This document shows positions 25,601 to 36,426 of a stretch of DNA of 64,000 nt, piece after piece (positions within the stretch are counted from its first letter, which is position 1; each line of letters starts with the position of its first letter). Location: the NCBI GenBank assembly GCA_911728435.2, contig OU452198.1, positions 44,607,902-44,671,901 of the forward strand. The letters run 5' to 3'. The position numbers were made by a program, and so were the translations under genes. Origin of the DNA: Apoderus coryli (taxonomy: Eukaryota; Arthropoda; Insecta; Coleoptera; Attelabidae). The notes under the pieces are model-generated. The model did not search any database, was not told where the DNA came from, and saw only the letters and a list, made by a program, of their open reading frames with translations.

Positions 25601-26117
25601 CTGCTGCAATGTTGACTAGGTTTCTGAAAGTTTAATTATTGATATTTTAGAAAAAGGTAAAGACGTTTATTGGGATATAAAGAATCTTAATTATGCCGAA
25701 ATTCTATTATTTATTTATTGTTTTAGAAGCCGTTAAACAATCTTGTAAAGAAGCCACTGATGTGTCAATCGAAAGGCTAAAAAATGCATCTCAAAGAATG
25801 TCTCTAGAATAGGGTTTTTAGTTTTTTTAGACACTATTTGTTATAGTAAAATAATAATTACCTAACAATTTTTGTAATTTTTTGAATACAACTGTTTTCA
25901 ACAATAAAACTTTATCGTAATCGTAACCTAATATAACGTGTTAAAAACATATAAGTGACGCATTTTTAACGTTTCATTAATCATATCTTCGACGTAATTT
26001 GTACGTTCTTTTTCGACGTTTATTCGACTGTGACATTCTGACGTTTATTATCTCATCGAAAAGACGCAATGTCAACGCATCTCATGACGTAAAAAAGATG
26101 TACCCTTGCTACTTGGG
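22667..26117. mobile_element. Non-autonomous DNA element with 18-bp perfect TIRs, split by a LINE
   Basis: cccaagtagcaagggtac at 22667-22684 is exactly inverted at 26100-26117. The element's own sequence is about 22667-22702 plus about 25260-26117 (near 0.9 kb); the middle is the minus-strand LINE below. The right part is packed with acgt-centred words (gacgttt, gaaacgt, gacgta) clustered near both ends, roughly 25280-25375 and 25935-26090. That fits subterminal transposase-binding repeats. No transposase is encoded and I cannot name the superfamily; no clear target duplication is seen. Confidence 0.7.
22704..25255 (-). pseudogene. 5'-truncated Jockey/CR1-type LINE, frameshifted, (AAT)n tail
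   Basis: Runs right to left. It begins inside the AP-endonuclease at ESAIDYVLVSD (about 25235) and EFSDHMAQL (catalytic SDH). Then a linker, NENYRPIALL-type palm entry (IENYRPIALLSVISKVFEK), QHGFRSGLPTETCVTE, CFDLSRAFDTVDGD, GAPQGSVLGPLLFLLYVNDL and MYADDTSLVV (Asp pair intact). Then NSWCTQNKLMINHDKT and a C-terminal domain ending LKEFLYYTLFTV at 22961. Frames change near 24340, 23940 and 23680. The 3' UTR carries aataaag and ends in (att/aat)n at 22703-22727. Domain order matches the intact element at 53.6 kb. It is inserted in the DNA element 22667-26117. Confidence 0.88.
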
Positions 26118-26882
26118 TTGTCCCGTTCTTTGCATTTGGATTTGCCTGCTATTACGGAAGTTTTTTGCAAGTATTAAAAGCACCAGGTAGATTAGTAATG
26201 AATGTAAATGATTGCAAATGAAATGCATTTAATGAGCGTTCTTACAATGTCGGAAATGTTCAGCATATTATGAAATAATCATAATAATCTTATCAGGATA
26301 AATAAGCAACTAATTATTTATTCATGCGTTATTTATGTAGGTATTGGTATAAAATACATAATATATCATTAACTTAGCTTGTTTGTGTGTTTGCTGTTGT
26401 TTACAATTAATCGTTTTTTATTGATCTTTTTATTTTCATTTCTCAAAAAAAAAAAAATACGAACAACGCTAACTACATAATTAGCATTCGATTATTTTAT
26501 GTTTATATATGTATATTGTATAAATAAATACATAGTTAACGATGTGTTCCAGGAGTTATTGTAGGAAATAGAGACATTTATTTAAAAAAAATCATAAATA
26601 TACTTGTGCTTTTACGAGTATTATGTTAGGTACGAGGGCCACTAAAGTTTGTTGGTATGTTTTTGGGGGCCAGCCGGTATAGGTATTACATGGAAATCTT
26701 AAAAGACTTGAGAACCATTAATATTAATTTAAGATAATAGTGTTACATTTAAGTTTTATAAATTTTTTTGTACTGGTTCATTAAAAGCATGAAATCAAAA
26801 TTAATTTAGAATTTATAACACTAATTCAACTAACTAAACTTTATAAATTTTTATTCGCAAAATAAAAATGGCAGTTTTCAAA
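26118..26882. other. Non-coding A+T-rich stretch
   Basis: No gene or identified repeat. Confidence 0.4.
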
Positions 26883-27028
26883 GATCCGAGGTCCCTGTGC
26901 TTCACAACATTTGAAATCCAAGATTCTCTTCTTATTTGCTAACATCAATATTCCATTGAAGAATTCCCTTTGACCTTTTCCAAGTGAACTTACGGAATTG
27001 GCAATCATATGAGCAACGTTGGTTTCTA
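26883..27028 (+). repeat. Direct repeat, copy 1
   Basis: From gatccgaggtccctgtg to gcaacgttggtttct. The same blocks recur in order at 27772-27922, with an 11-bp insertion after ccctgtg and a deletion in the middle. Copy 1 lies directly downstream (minus sense) of a Crypton C-terminal scrap, so it is probably that element's 3' region. Confidence 0.6.
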
Positions 27029-27182
27029 AAGAAATGCTCCCCTATATGTATCCCTCCGCTACCGACGAATTTTCGACATTCCATGTATTTTAAAGTTCCA
27101 AAAGTAGTACCTGCTTCAACAAAAAGTAGATGACGCCGCAAACATTTGTCACTATCCAATTTCAGATAATTTACTATCATTG
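27029..27182 (-). pseudogene. Crypton tyrosine recombinase, C-terminal scrap
   Basis: Minus-strand IVNYLKLDSDKCLRRHLLFV then EAGTTFGTLK matches the Crypton pattern YLKLDNP..GHCLRR..EAG..FGTLK seen in the fragment at 12819-13060. The stretch with the catalytic His before CLRR is deleted. No tyrosine region is visible. Confidence 0.55.
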
Positions 27183-27378
27183 CAGATACCTATCGTATTT
27201 TCAAACGGACTGTCCTGTACAGCGTCCGTTTCTGTATATAAGAAAAAATCTTGGCTCTTGTATTCCTGTCGTAGGTAAACACTTTTTGATTTCTTAACTT
27301 AAGGCAATTTCAGAGGTAAAATAGATGCTTTATCTTCGATATCGGCGTCAAAGGTCATTTTAACATGCTGATTTTTTC

Positions 27379-27771
27379 TTAACCCATCAAAATATAAAAG
27401 TTAAAATTTAAGTCGTTGTCTAGAAAACCCCGGAGGTCTCTGATCATTGAGCACCTTTCCAAGATCGCGCCATCAATATGGTAAACAAAAACTATGGGAC
27501 CAGCATAACTCATGAAGGTCATGGGTTTACATTTTTTAATATTTAATGAAAGTCTATTCTTAACACACCAACGATGTAAAATATCAACGTCCCTCTGCAA
27601 CCCAAGACAGTCCTCAAAACTGGACACAGACCTGTAAAGTTTAAGATCATCAGCAAAAAGCAGCAGATAGAATAAAAATCGGTTGTGTCGCCTCAAAACT
27701 TTCGCGACAAGATATAATATATTTAAATTGATTAGTAAAAGTAAAAATACTGCCGAACCAACAACAAGAAT
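27379..27771 (-). pseudogene. LINE reverse-transcriptase scrap
   Basis: Minus-strand frame with LLFADDLKLYRSVSSFEDCL (RT catalytic box), DILHRWCVKNRLSLNIKKCK and ERCSMIRDLRGFLDNDLNFN. The subfamily is like the copies at 2.7, 40.3 and 48.8 kb (ADDLK). It is truncated at both ends: the right end meets direct-repeat copy 2 and the left end stops at 27379. Confidence 0.7.
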
Positions 27772-27922
27772 GATCCGAGATCCCTGTGATGCTCTTCTGT
27801 GCTTCGCAAACATTTGAAATCGAATCGAATAAGAAGGAAGTCTCTTATTTGCTCACGTCGATATAGATCCATTGAAGAAGAAGTTACGGAATTGGTAATC
27901 ATATGAACAACCTCGGTTTTTG
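27772..27922 (+). repeat. Direct repeat, copy 2
   Basis: Counterpart of 26883-27028. It lacks the Crypton coding scrap and instead adjoins a LINE scrap on its left side, which suggests a second Crypton copy cut away by the LINE insertion or a later deletion. Confidence 0.55.
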
Positions 27923-28388
27923 AAGTCTGAAATGTCTATAATCTCATTGGCACTGTTGGAAAATTTCGTAGGGTAGAGGCCTTCACAAACAGAAACTTCA
28001 ACTATTACTCTATATGCGACGTTTTGCAGCCTTTATTGCCGCTTCTCCAATCCATTAAGTTAAATGCAAATAAATCCAATAACTTACCAGTTCCTAGAAG
28101 TAGCAAGTAGCCAAACAATTGTGACGTGACGAATGTTATTGTAAACAAAACTGCCCACCAAAGAATACATTTAATTTGACGCGGATGCTCAAAATGTCAA
28201 CTTTCTTCCATTAATAGAGACGCAAGAAAAGTATCGATAAATTCGATTCGATCTCAATTTATTTTTACGGTTGAACTATTTTTGCGAAGACTGCAACTGA
28301 GCCTATGAGCCGCTTGTTAATTTAATAAAAGAAGACATCATATTAAGAGACTATACTATAAAGCATTGGCTGCACCAGGGGCTTTATT

Positions 28389-28462
28389 AGATTATAATGC
28401 CTTTCAGGCAAAAAAATATCCCTCGTGCCAAAGGCTAATTACACCTTTGGGCATTATAATCT
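28389..28462. repeat. Palindrome upstream of the recombinase gene
   Basis: agattataatgcc (28389-28401) is exactly inverted at 28450-28462. Inside it is a second inverted pair, tgccaaagg and cctttgggca. The whole can fold into a long hairpin or cruciform. It lies about 660 bp upstream of the recombinase start codon. Confidence 0.7.
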
Positions 28463-29125
28463 GCATAACGACTTTGATGCATAAATAGCTATAAAAGTTA
28501 TTAGAGCTCTTCTTTATGTGCATTCAGTGTCTGTATAAAGCCTTTTTCTTCGACTTCTATGCGAGCCCACCACTGACTGGTATGGCGCCTACTCAAAGTG
28601 AAAATAATACTTTTGTGCAGGTACTTATCTCTTAGTATGAGCTTTGGAGATAACAAACTAATACGTACCTAAAAAAATAGTAGACATTATATTATCTATG
28701 TACCTACTCACATGTGTTTACCGTTAAGCTGGTTTATCATAACACAGAATAGGAATAAAATAATAAACTATATGCGTACCTACAGGATAAAGAGCTTTAT
28801 GTATCAAAGCACTGTCAAAGCTCGTTAGGTTAAGTCCGTATTATGTCTAAACAGACTTAAAAAGTTGATATACATTTAATTATACGGATTAAGTACATAC
28901 AGAGTGTACATAAACTAAACTGACAAACGAATGCAGCAGATTCTAGTGATAATTTTTTACTAAATAATATAGTAACCAATCAAATTACTTAATTTTAAGT
29001 CATGTGTCAAATTTCATCCAATCACCTCTGGATTACAGCGATAATACCCTACATGTGGTGTTTTCAGTTTGGTGTTTTTTTTAATTAAAAATTAATTAAA
29101 CTTCAAACTGACAACTGGTTTAAAA

Positions 29126-30267
29126 ATGTCGCGAAGATTTGGGATTGCATCTAACGATGCAATTAACGATATTATATCTAATAATATACCAAAAAATACA
29201 ATCAAATCAAAAAAATATGTATGGAAAATATTTCTCGAGTTTTGTGCGACCAGAGAATACGAACTGAATGCTGAAACGAGTTTGCATATATTGAAAGATT
29301 ATGCGGTAAATACGAGAAAAGCTGACGGAACTGAATATAAAGAAGCAACTGTAAAAACAATTTGGAATACTACGAGTAGGCTACTCCAGGAAAAATACTT
29401 CAATGACTTCAAAATTGTATTCGAACCGTTTACCAGTGTGATATTAAAAAATGTGCGAGATGCAAGAAACGCAAAATGTAAAAGATTACAGCAGGATTCA
29501 GACAAACGAAAATGCCGTTCATCAAATTTGAGTTCAAGTGATTTGGCTAGAATCATTGGATTATGGGATAGAAGGTTTACAAAAAAAAATTACCATATTG
29601 TAGCTGTTGAGTTAGCTTGGCGAGGTGGTGAACCAGCTGATTGCCTTATTATTATTTCACGATTGAGAAAAATAATGATGGAACGCCAACCAACAGAACT
29701 GAATACAATCCAATATTCAGTAAAACATGCCAAGGAGGATCGAAAAGTTGTACAAATAGTAAGTGGCTTGTTCCAAATATTGCAAACGAAAGTGCATGCC
29801 CTGTTCGGTTATTTCATAAATTATTGTCCAAAAGGGGGAAAAATATTACTTCCAGTCGCCTATTCTTGAGACCAAATCGTTTCTGGAAATTCGAAACTAA
29901 CACATGGTTTGACAATATACCGGTAGGCAAGAAAACAATTAATATGTGGACCAAATCATCCGCTCAAGCTATTGGTTTGGACACTAAGTGTAAAAAGATA
30001 TCCAATCATTCGAACAGATCAACTGCAGTTAGCTATTGGGCAAATAAAGGAATTCCTGAACAGCAATTAATAAAAATAACAGGACATAGCAGCTTTAATT
30101 CAATTAAACCGTACTTGAATATTAACCAAGAACGCCATGGTGAAATAATCAACACCGTGCGAGGAATTTCTTCAACAGTGGAAATTAACAATCCGTCAAC
30201 TTCAGCAAACTCTTCTTCCAATTTAACATTTACCAATTGTACTTTTCACAACTGTAGTTTTAACTAA
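29126..30267 (+). pseudogene. Crypton/DUF3504-type tyrosine recombinase, one frameshift
   Basis: DNA recombinase of the tyrosine family, eukaryotic DUF3504-like lineage (the type found in Cryptons and in host genes derived from them). ATG at 29126. The N-terminal helical DNA-binding part (KYVWKIFLEFCATREY) is followed by ELAWRGGEP with box-I Arg166. Between about 29635 and 29660 the natural reading shifts from frame 1 to the frame starting at 29641. Then EYNPIFSKTCQGG, SNHSNRS (H-x-x-R), ITGHSS (second His) and SIKPYLNI (nucleophile Tyr), stop at 30265-30267. So R-H-R-H-Y are all present and only one shift breaks about 383 codons. No intron signal removes it. The tail is Asn/Ser-rich. It is a young or recently maintained copy; alternatively a sequencing indel hides an intact gene. 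Confidence 0.8.
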
Positions 30268-30393
30268 AAATGAATAATATTTGTTGGATTAAAACTAATA
30301 CATTTTGTATTGAAAATTATTAAACGTCAGATTGACAATCAAATTCTTGATATCTACAAAGTAAAAAATTATCTTATCGAATACTCCTCGGGC

Positions 30394-30538
30394 CTTGATA
30401 AATACTCAAAATTTTGTCATAGAGAATCCTTCTAGCGAGTTGCTCAAGGATAATAGCCCAAGGCCGCAGGCCGAGTGCTATTATCATGCAACACGCTTTC
30501 GGTATTCCCTATGACAAAATTATCTCGGTATTATCAAG
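30394..30538. repeat. Palindrome downstream of the recombinase gene
   Basis: Outer arms 30394-30427 and 30504-30538 (cttgataa...ttttgtcata against its complement) with a few mismatches. Inner arms gataatagc (30449-30457) and gctattatc (30477-30485) flank a G+C-rich centre, aaggccgcaggccgag. It begins about 130 bp after the recombinase stop codon. Confidence 0.75.
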
Positions 30539-31064
30539 ACTGATAATTTCATCCCTTTTAGTAAAGGAGGGAAATAATCCTTATGGAAGCTTACAATGAA
30601 AAATATCATACCAAAAATCGTTGAATGGTAAATTTTTAAATTAATTTGTTATGACACCCTGTTTACCACGTGTATATTCTGACGATAGTTTGGAAAATAT
30701 TGATTTAATAATTAATTAGTTAATTAGAAATTATAAAGGTATAATTGCTAAATGTATAATTTATAAAAGAACGTGACACATCACTACCTGTTAGAAGCTA
30801 TAACTAATTGCCGGTTTTTCGCAACATATTTCTTTCAGCGTCATTCATTCACGGAACTAACAAAACACAGTAGTAAGTCCAAGATTTAAACGCTAATATG
30901 GGCAACGTTCCAGAATTTATAGTTTTGAAAACAATTTAGATAACAAATTAATCAAATAGCAGACAGCCTCTCCCCAGCAAAGACCCAACGCCATAAGTAG
31001 AAAGATCATTATCAAATTACTAAAAGAGTTTTCAATCTCTAACTCTAAAATTCCTTATTTCTAA

Positions 31065-31223
31065 TCAAGAAGGATAGTAGAATTGCGGGAAGAATGCTTA
31101 GGAATGATTAAAGATTATCATCAGTCAAGTAGTTATATAGTTTATTTAGACGAGACGTACTTTCATACTCACGACGGGTTGTTGACATATGGTTGGATGT
31201 ATAACACCAAAAATGCAGTTTAG
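31065..31223 (+). pseudogene. IS630/Tc1-type DDE transposase scrap
   Basis: A 50-codon frame reads RIVELREECLGMIKDYHQSS, then YIVYLDETYFHTHDG and GWMYNTKNAV before a stop. The YLDET block is the first catalytic Asp region of Tc1/IS630-like DDE transposases, preceded by the usual R-x-E-Y helix. Nothing of the second and third acidic residues is visible downstream. Confidence 0.45.
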
Positions 31224-32339
31224 CCATTAAAAATTCTATACAACTCTCCATCAAGTTCTCGAGCTCTTATGAACTCAAGTAGCTTGGCTGGTTCTAGGAA
31301 AAAGACGTCTTCATCGTGCACGATTTCATGTCCTAAGTGTTCCTTGCTTTGGCTTCTGATAGCAGTGCATTTTATTGTTGTGTATACAAAACCACAGCTA
31401 AGATAAAGCTACTACTCTCCGTGAGCTAAGTTTTATAATGCTGGTACTTTATTTTAGTTCTATGTATTTGTATCTCAACTGCAACATGTTTGGATTAGAA
31501 AATAACCACTAAAAATAATTTAGTTGATAGGACAGCATTTCATTTCCTAATCAATTGGATATCCACACTAATATGGACTACTTTATCAAGATTAAAACTA
31601 AAGATTTGTGTTCCAAATTTTGTAAAGCTTTTTAAATAAAATTATGTGAATAGTTAGTGGTATCGTTGTTTTGAAATGTGAAATTTAATACGACGTGTTA
31701 AATTAAAAAAATTCCGTACAAGAATGGTTTGGTACCTACCGAGAGATTAAATGCATCTAATTCCAGGTAGATCTGTCCACTCCAGTTAGGTAATCTCTAC
31801 ATATTTATACAAAAGGCAACACAGTGTAGGCGCATTTATTTGTGGAAATACACTTTACTATTTATCAAATACTTAAATGAAATTGATGGTAGACAATTAT
31901 TATCAACTGGTATGATAGTAATAACAGTAATGTAGGAGGTGTTTACTGATGCCGCGAAAATGAATTTCTGAAATAAATAAATTGGGTACATTTATTTTAA
32001 TTTTTATTAATTTAGGTACCGGTTTTATTCTTATCATTACATTTTGAAACAAGATTGATTTACTTTCTTGTCAGTTAAATTTATGTTGCGATTTAATGTT
32101 TTGAAATAGTATTTTAGTTTATTTCTGTATTTTTTTTGTCCTTTTGGTGTTTTGTAATTGTTGTGTTATGTATAAATGGGTTGAGTAAGATTGGCTTTTG
32201 ACTAGTCTTAGCCCGGTGCAGTTGACCTTCAAATGCATGTGAACTTCCATTTACAATAAAATAATCCGAGGATCACTGATAAGTTTGACGTAAGTATTTA
32301 CCCTACAATGGTCAGGTTCAAGTGCGGGAACAAATTTTT
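31224..32339. other. Non-coding; repeat shared with 37.6 kb
   Basis: The segment 31515-31583 (aatttagttgataggacagc ... tatggactac) matches 37634-37702 at about 80%, judged by eye. No gene is supported. Confidence 0.5.
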
Positions 32340-33905
32340 CACATTTCTTTATTTCAGTCATAAATTGTACATTTCTGTACATAGACTCATAATACCATTC
32401 AGAGAAAAAAATAAAATAAATAAACAACAAATAAACAAACAAATGAACAATTACAATCGCTAAAAAAAACTACCGTCTATTAGTATCAACAAACTCCTGA
32501 AAGCTGTAGAACACGTTATCAATCAAATACAGCTTTAATTTTCTTTTAAATTGTGTCTCAGTTAGGCAACCCTTGACGTCCTCGGGCAGGACATTATAAC
32601 ATTGGTAGCCCGCGTATTTTGGTGACTTTTGTAAAATTCGTGTTTGGGACGAGGCAAGCACAATCGGTCCCTTCCTCTAGTGGAATACTCGTGGTTGTCT
32701 CCACACGTACGCGCGCCATCTTTATTTTTGTAAATAATAATAATAAAAGCCTCCCTACAAGTGCCCCTAAAAGGAATATTAAAAATGCAACGCACTGCTC
32801 GTTTTTGTAGTATAAACACTCTATCAATCATACTAGACCTGCCCCAGATCACTATACCATACGCAATTGCTGAATAGATCAATGCATAGTATATTGAAAG
32901 TAAGACATGCACATTCATGCAAGTCTTCAGCGAATTAATAATATATAAAGACGTATTAAGTTTTTTACAAAGGGGGTCTATATGCGTTACCCAGCTGAAA
33001 TCCGGATCAGCAAAAACTCCTAGCAGTTTAGCAGAATCTGATAGAGGAAGATGGATATGATCAAAGTTTATACTGAGATCCTGAACTTATTAAATTGTAA
33101 GTGTTTTGTCAAAGTTGATCATCAGCCTGTTACTTCGACACCACATTCGAAACTTATCCATCGTGACATTTATCTTATGTTTTAGAATTTCAGGATCCCT
33201 GTCAGGTAATAAAAGAGTGGTGTCATCAGCATACATGTACTGAAAACCGTGTGTGATATTTGCAGGAAAATCGTTAATATTAAGTAAAAAATAGCAATGG
33301 GCCCAGTATACTTCCCTGAGGAGTGCCCATTTCAACATTTAAGAAGTCTGATACAACAGATTCAATTTTAACCGCGATTTTTCGCTCCTTCAAATAAGAA
33401 TGTATCCACTGATTGATCGGTCCACGTATGCCAACTTGTTCTAATTTTTGGCATAGAAAGTCTCTATCAACAACGTCAAATGCGCTGGACAAATCGAATA
33501 AAAGAGCCACTACATGGAAGCTGTTATCAATCAGATCATGAACCTGTTGAACAAATTCGACGGTGCAGGTTTCAGTGGAAAAACCTTGTCTAAATCCAGG
33601 CTGACAACTGCTTAACACATCACACTGGCTTAAAAATTAAAAAATTCTCTCGGCCACAAGTTTCTCAATCACCTTCGACACAGTGCTTATTAAAGCTATT
33701 GGCCTATAATTTGCGATGGCTTTCTGGTCACCCTTTTTATGTAATGGGATGATAACGGACCTCTTCAGTTGCTCCGGAAATCTCCCATGATGTACAGACA
33801 TACTTGACAACTCCGCTATTATGGGACAGAACACGTCAGAAGATTCCTTTAATACCTTTATTGGAATACTGTCTATACCCGTAGAACTTTTGCTTGTTTA
33901 CCCTT
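32340..33905 (-). pseudogene. 5'-truncated Jockey/CR1-type LINE, degenerate
   Basis: Right to left: STGIDSIPIKVLKESSDVFC (about 33890), IANYRPIALISTVSKVIEK, stop after ERIF, PGFRQGFSTETCTVEF, LLFDLSSAFDVVDRDF, GTPQGSILGPLLF and, in another frame, YMYADDTTLLLP (Asp pair present), CRSNRLMINFDKT. Next a stop-bounded segment with LSIYYALIYSAIAYGIVIWG and RVFILQKRAVRCIF. Then a short (aat)n run at about 32737-32750 where about 20 codons of the family are missing. Last is YSTRGRDRL and, after a shift, NVFYSFQEFVDTNRR. The 3' end is uncertain (around 32340-32430). Close kin of the 53.6-kb element. Confidence 0.85.
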
Positions 33906-34149
33906 TCTGCACCTTTTTTTTATCAGGACCGATCTTAGTATAGTTTGTCTTGACCGAACACCACGCAAATTTTAATAAAATTATTGTACAGGTAGCTATA
34001 GTTGATTGCACGAAAAATGGTTTTGGCTTATCAACTGTAATAAATTACCTGATTTAATCCTATTCTGTAGAACAATATATATGGATATTGAATATTGAGA
34101 AGTGTGTCTTACATATTGCGACAAACAATCCTTATTTTCAATTACTAAT

Positions 34150-34785
34150 GGGTGACAGAACACAAGGACCTTGAAGTCATTATATTGGAAGACCTGAAGT
34201 GGGAAAAACATGTCTCTAAAGTTGTCAAAAAAGCAAACTCGATGATCTATTTAATTCAGAAAGCTTTTACGGACCACTCCACTGACACGATAGTAAAACT
34301 CCACAAGTCTCATATACGACCAATACTGGAGTACGCATAGTCTGTTTGGAGTTCTTACTATGTGAGGGAAGTGGAGATCATCGAACGTGTACAAAGAAAA
34401 GTAACTAGAATCCCTTTCGAATTACGAGAATTGGCTTATGAGCAACGCTTGGCCACAATGAATTTGTCAACTTTAGTGGATCGCCGCCTTTGTGGTGATC
34501 TAATACAGACTTTTAAAATCGTTAGTGGCTATTACAGCATTAATCTGGATTTATTTCACATGAATAATGGGCTCAAAAATGGGAAGAAGAAATTTTTTAA
34601 CCGATAGTCTCTGCGAGGAATAATCTTCAGGAAGAAACAGTGATCGCGACAAAGGTGAATTCGTTTAAAAACAGAGAGAACGATGAACTTGGGGATATGT
34701 CGGGAGCGATCATACACTAATTTTGATTAATTGCAGAGTGGTGTAACATTAAAGTAATAATAATAATAATAATAATATTCTCCGT
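34150..34785 (+). pseudogene. CR1/L2-like LINE C-terminal fragment with (AAT)n tail
   Basis: After the RT catalytic region only the C-terminus remains: KDLEVIILEDLKWEKHVSKV, KKANSMIYLIQKAF, KLHKSHIRPILEYA, then TAG at 34338-34340 in place of a sense codon, then SVWSSYYVREVEIIERVQRK and LVDRRLCGDLIQTFKIVSG. After a frameshift near 34600 come VSARNNLQEETVIATKVNSF and a stop near 34720. The 3' tail is (aat)8-like at 34757-34781. It is a different lineage from the Jockey-type copies here. Confidence 0.8.
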
Positions 34786-35289
34786 TCATGATATTGAATA
34801 TATATTGATATATACCTTGTATATTTCGTTAGTGCATGTTTAGTTTTATTTACCATTTATTTTTGACGAAAAACCCTTAATAAATAAGTTATTGGTTATA
34901 TTGGCGGATACTTTGGGGAAGACACTGAAAGAACACAGTATCAATCAGAGCAAAATTTCTGGTGAATCCGACTAAATCTAAGTAATGCGAATATAACACC
35001 AAATAATGTATTATTTATTATTACTCATGAATATTAAGTCAGTTTTTCATTGGAAATATTATTTGCTGATGCATTATTCTCGTATTATACCAACTTACTT
35101 TACATACATGGGTTTATCCTTCGCAACAGGAAAATTAACAATAATAACACATGGGTGTATGAAATTTCTTTAACTTCTAATTTATTCATTATGGACGGTT
35201 TGCCCTAATTTTCTTATATGAGGCGGAATATTCTTAAATGAGAGGTCAGACATAACCGCGAAAATGTATTATTGAGCAGGTATGTGAAT
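34786..35289. other. Non-coding stretch
   Basis: A+T-rich; nothing recognised. Confidence 0.4.
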
Positions 35290-35490
35290 CACCCACGTTG
35301 GGCGCCATGTTATCATTGCACAAAACACTTCGTCTAACCACCACAGAGTTCGTCACGGGGATCAACAATACTGACGCTTGCAAGAAAGATCAGCAGCTCC
35401 TTACAGATTTACCAACATAGACTCCAACGATAACATGGCCCCACGTTGGGCGCCATGTTATCGTTGGACAAAACACGGGACTTCGTCGCA
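35290..35490 (-). mobile_element. Tandem short LTRs with tRNA-Lys primer-binding sites (TRIM-like)
   Basis: Read on the minus strand: the end of one LTR (...ccaacgataaca, from 35456 rightwards), then TGGCGCCCAACGTGGGGC at 35455-35438, then CA. Next is a 128-bp LTR at 35435-35308 that begins TGTTATC and ends GATAACA, then the primer-binding site again (35307-35290, 16 of 18 matching). The 18-mer is the known complement of a tRNA-Lys 3' end used by many retroelements. The LTR has the canonical TG...CA ends. No gag or pol is seen. The first LTR resembles the second only over its last 30-40 nt. Unequal recombination at LTR-PBS junctions of a miniature LTR element would explain the array. Confidence 0.7.
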
Positions 35491-35688
35491 GATCGCGAAC
35501 GATAGACCGAGACGAAAGCCTTGATTGGGTATTTTAATTTAGTGACAAAATTTGCTGAATGATGATGATGTCAATCCAAGGCAATCGTATTTTGTTGAAC
35601 AACTAAAGACATCTCATGAAGTCAAATATGTATCTTAATGTTAATTAGTGCACGTCGCGTCGTCACGATCATTTTTAAGCCGAACGGC

Positions 35689-35712
35689 CTCAGTTGCGGT
35701 ACCGTAACTGAG
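35689..35712. repeat. 24-bp near-perfect palindrome
   Basis: ctcagttgcggt followed by accgtaactgag: 22 of 24 positions are self-complementary, centred on ggtacc. Function unknown; possibly an element end or cruciform. Confidence 0.5.
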
Positions 35713-36426
35713 AAAACAATTTAGCGGTCTTTAGCCACTGCCTCAAAATACTTCAAGTCATATTTTTGTAGGATATCTGTTCAGCTAGAATAGATGAATA
35801 TAAAATGAACAGGAATTAGAGTTTTTGCCAATAAGTTTTTACTATTCACCCACATAAATGTGTAATGTCTATTTTTTTAAACCAAAATAAACGACCGACG
35901 ATGAGACAACATCTATGCTAAAAATATTTATACATTAAGCATAAAGAAGATAGTTTAAATTTACATTAGTTTGCATTTTTGTTTTGTCCTCTGAACTACC
36001 AGCACTGTCTCGGTAGCATATAGGTACTTTTTTTTAATGTTTTAGCGTAATCGATTTATCGGGTTTCACCTAGAATAAATTAATTAATTAAATAATTTTC
36101 TAGAATTCAAATATTTACGAGCTTAAATATTTTTTATAAAATTATTTTGAATCCAATGAAGATGTTCAGGCTGCTGGCAATCTTTATTTTCAGCGATATC
36201 CTGAAGCAAGACAACCATTTCGGGACATGTTTTCTAAACTCCAGAAATACCAAGAACAAAAATATATGAACCTGGAAATAGACAAAAAGAAATTGAAGAA
36301 TTGACTGTCTTATAGGCGGTATCCAAAGCCAATTCAATTTTTCGTAACGCAAAATGCAGGTCTCCCTAAAACTACTGCCCTGCGAATTCTCAAAATAGTT
36401 TAACTCGTATAGAGAGAGCACAGACA
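35713..36426. other. Non-coding stretch
   Basis: A+T-rich; the 97-codon minus frame 36134-36427 has no domain. No gene supported. Confidence 0.4.
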
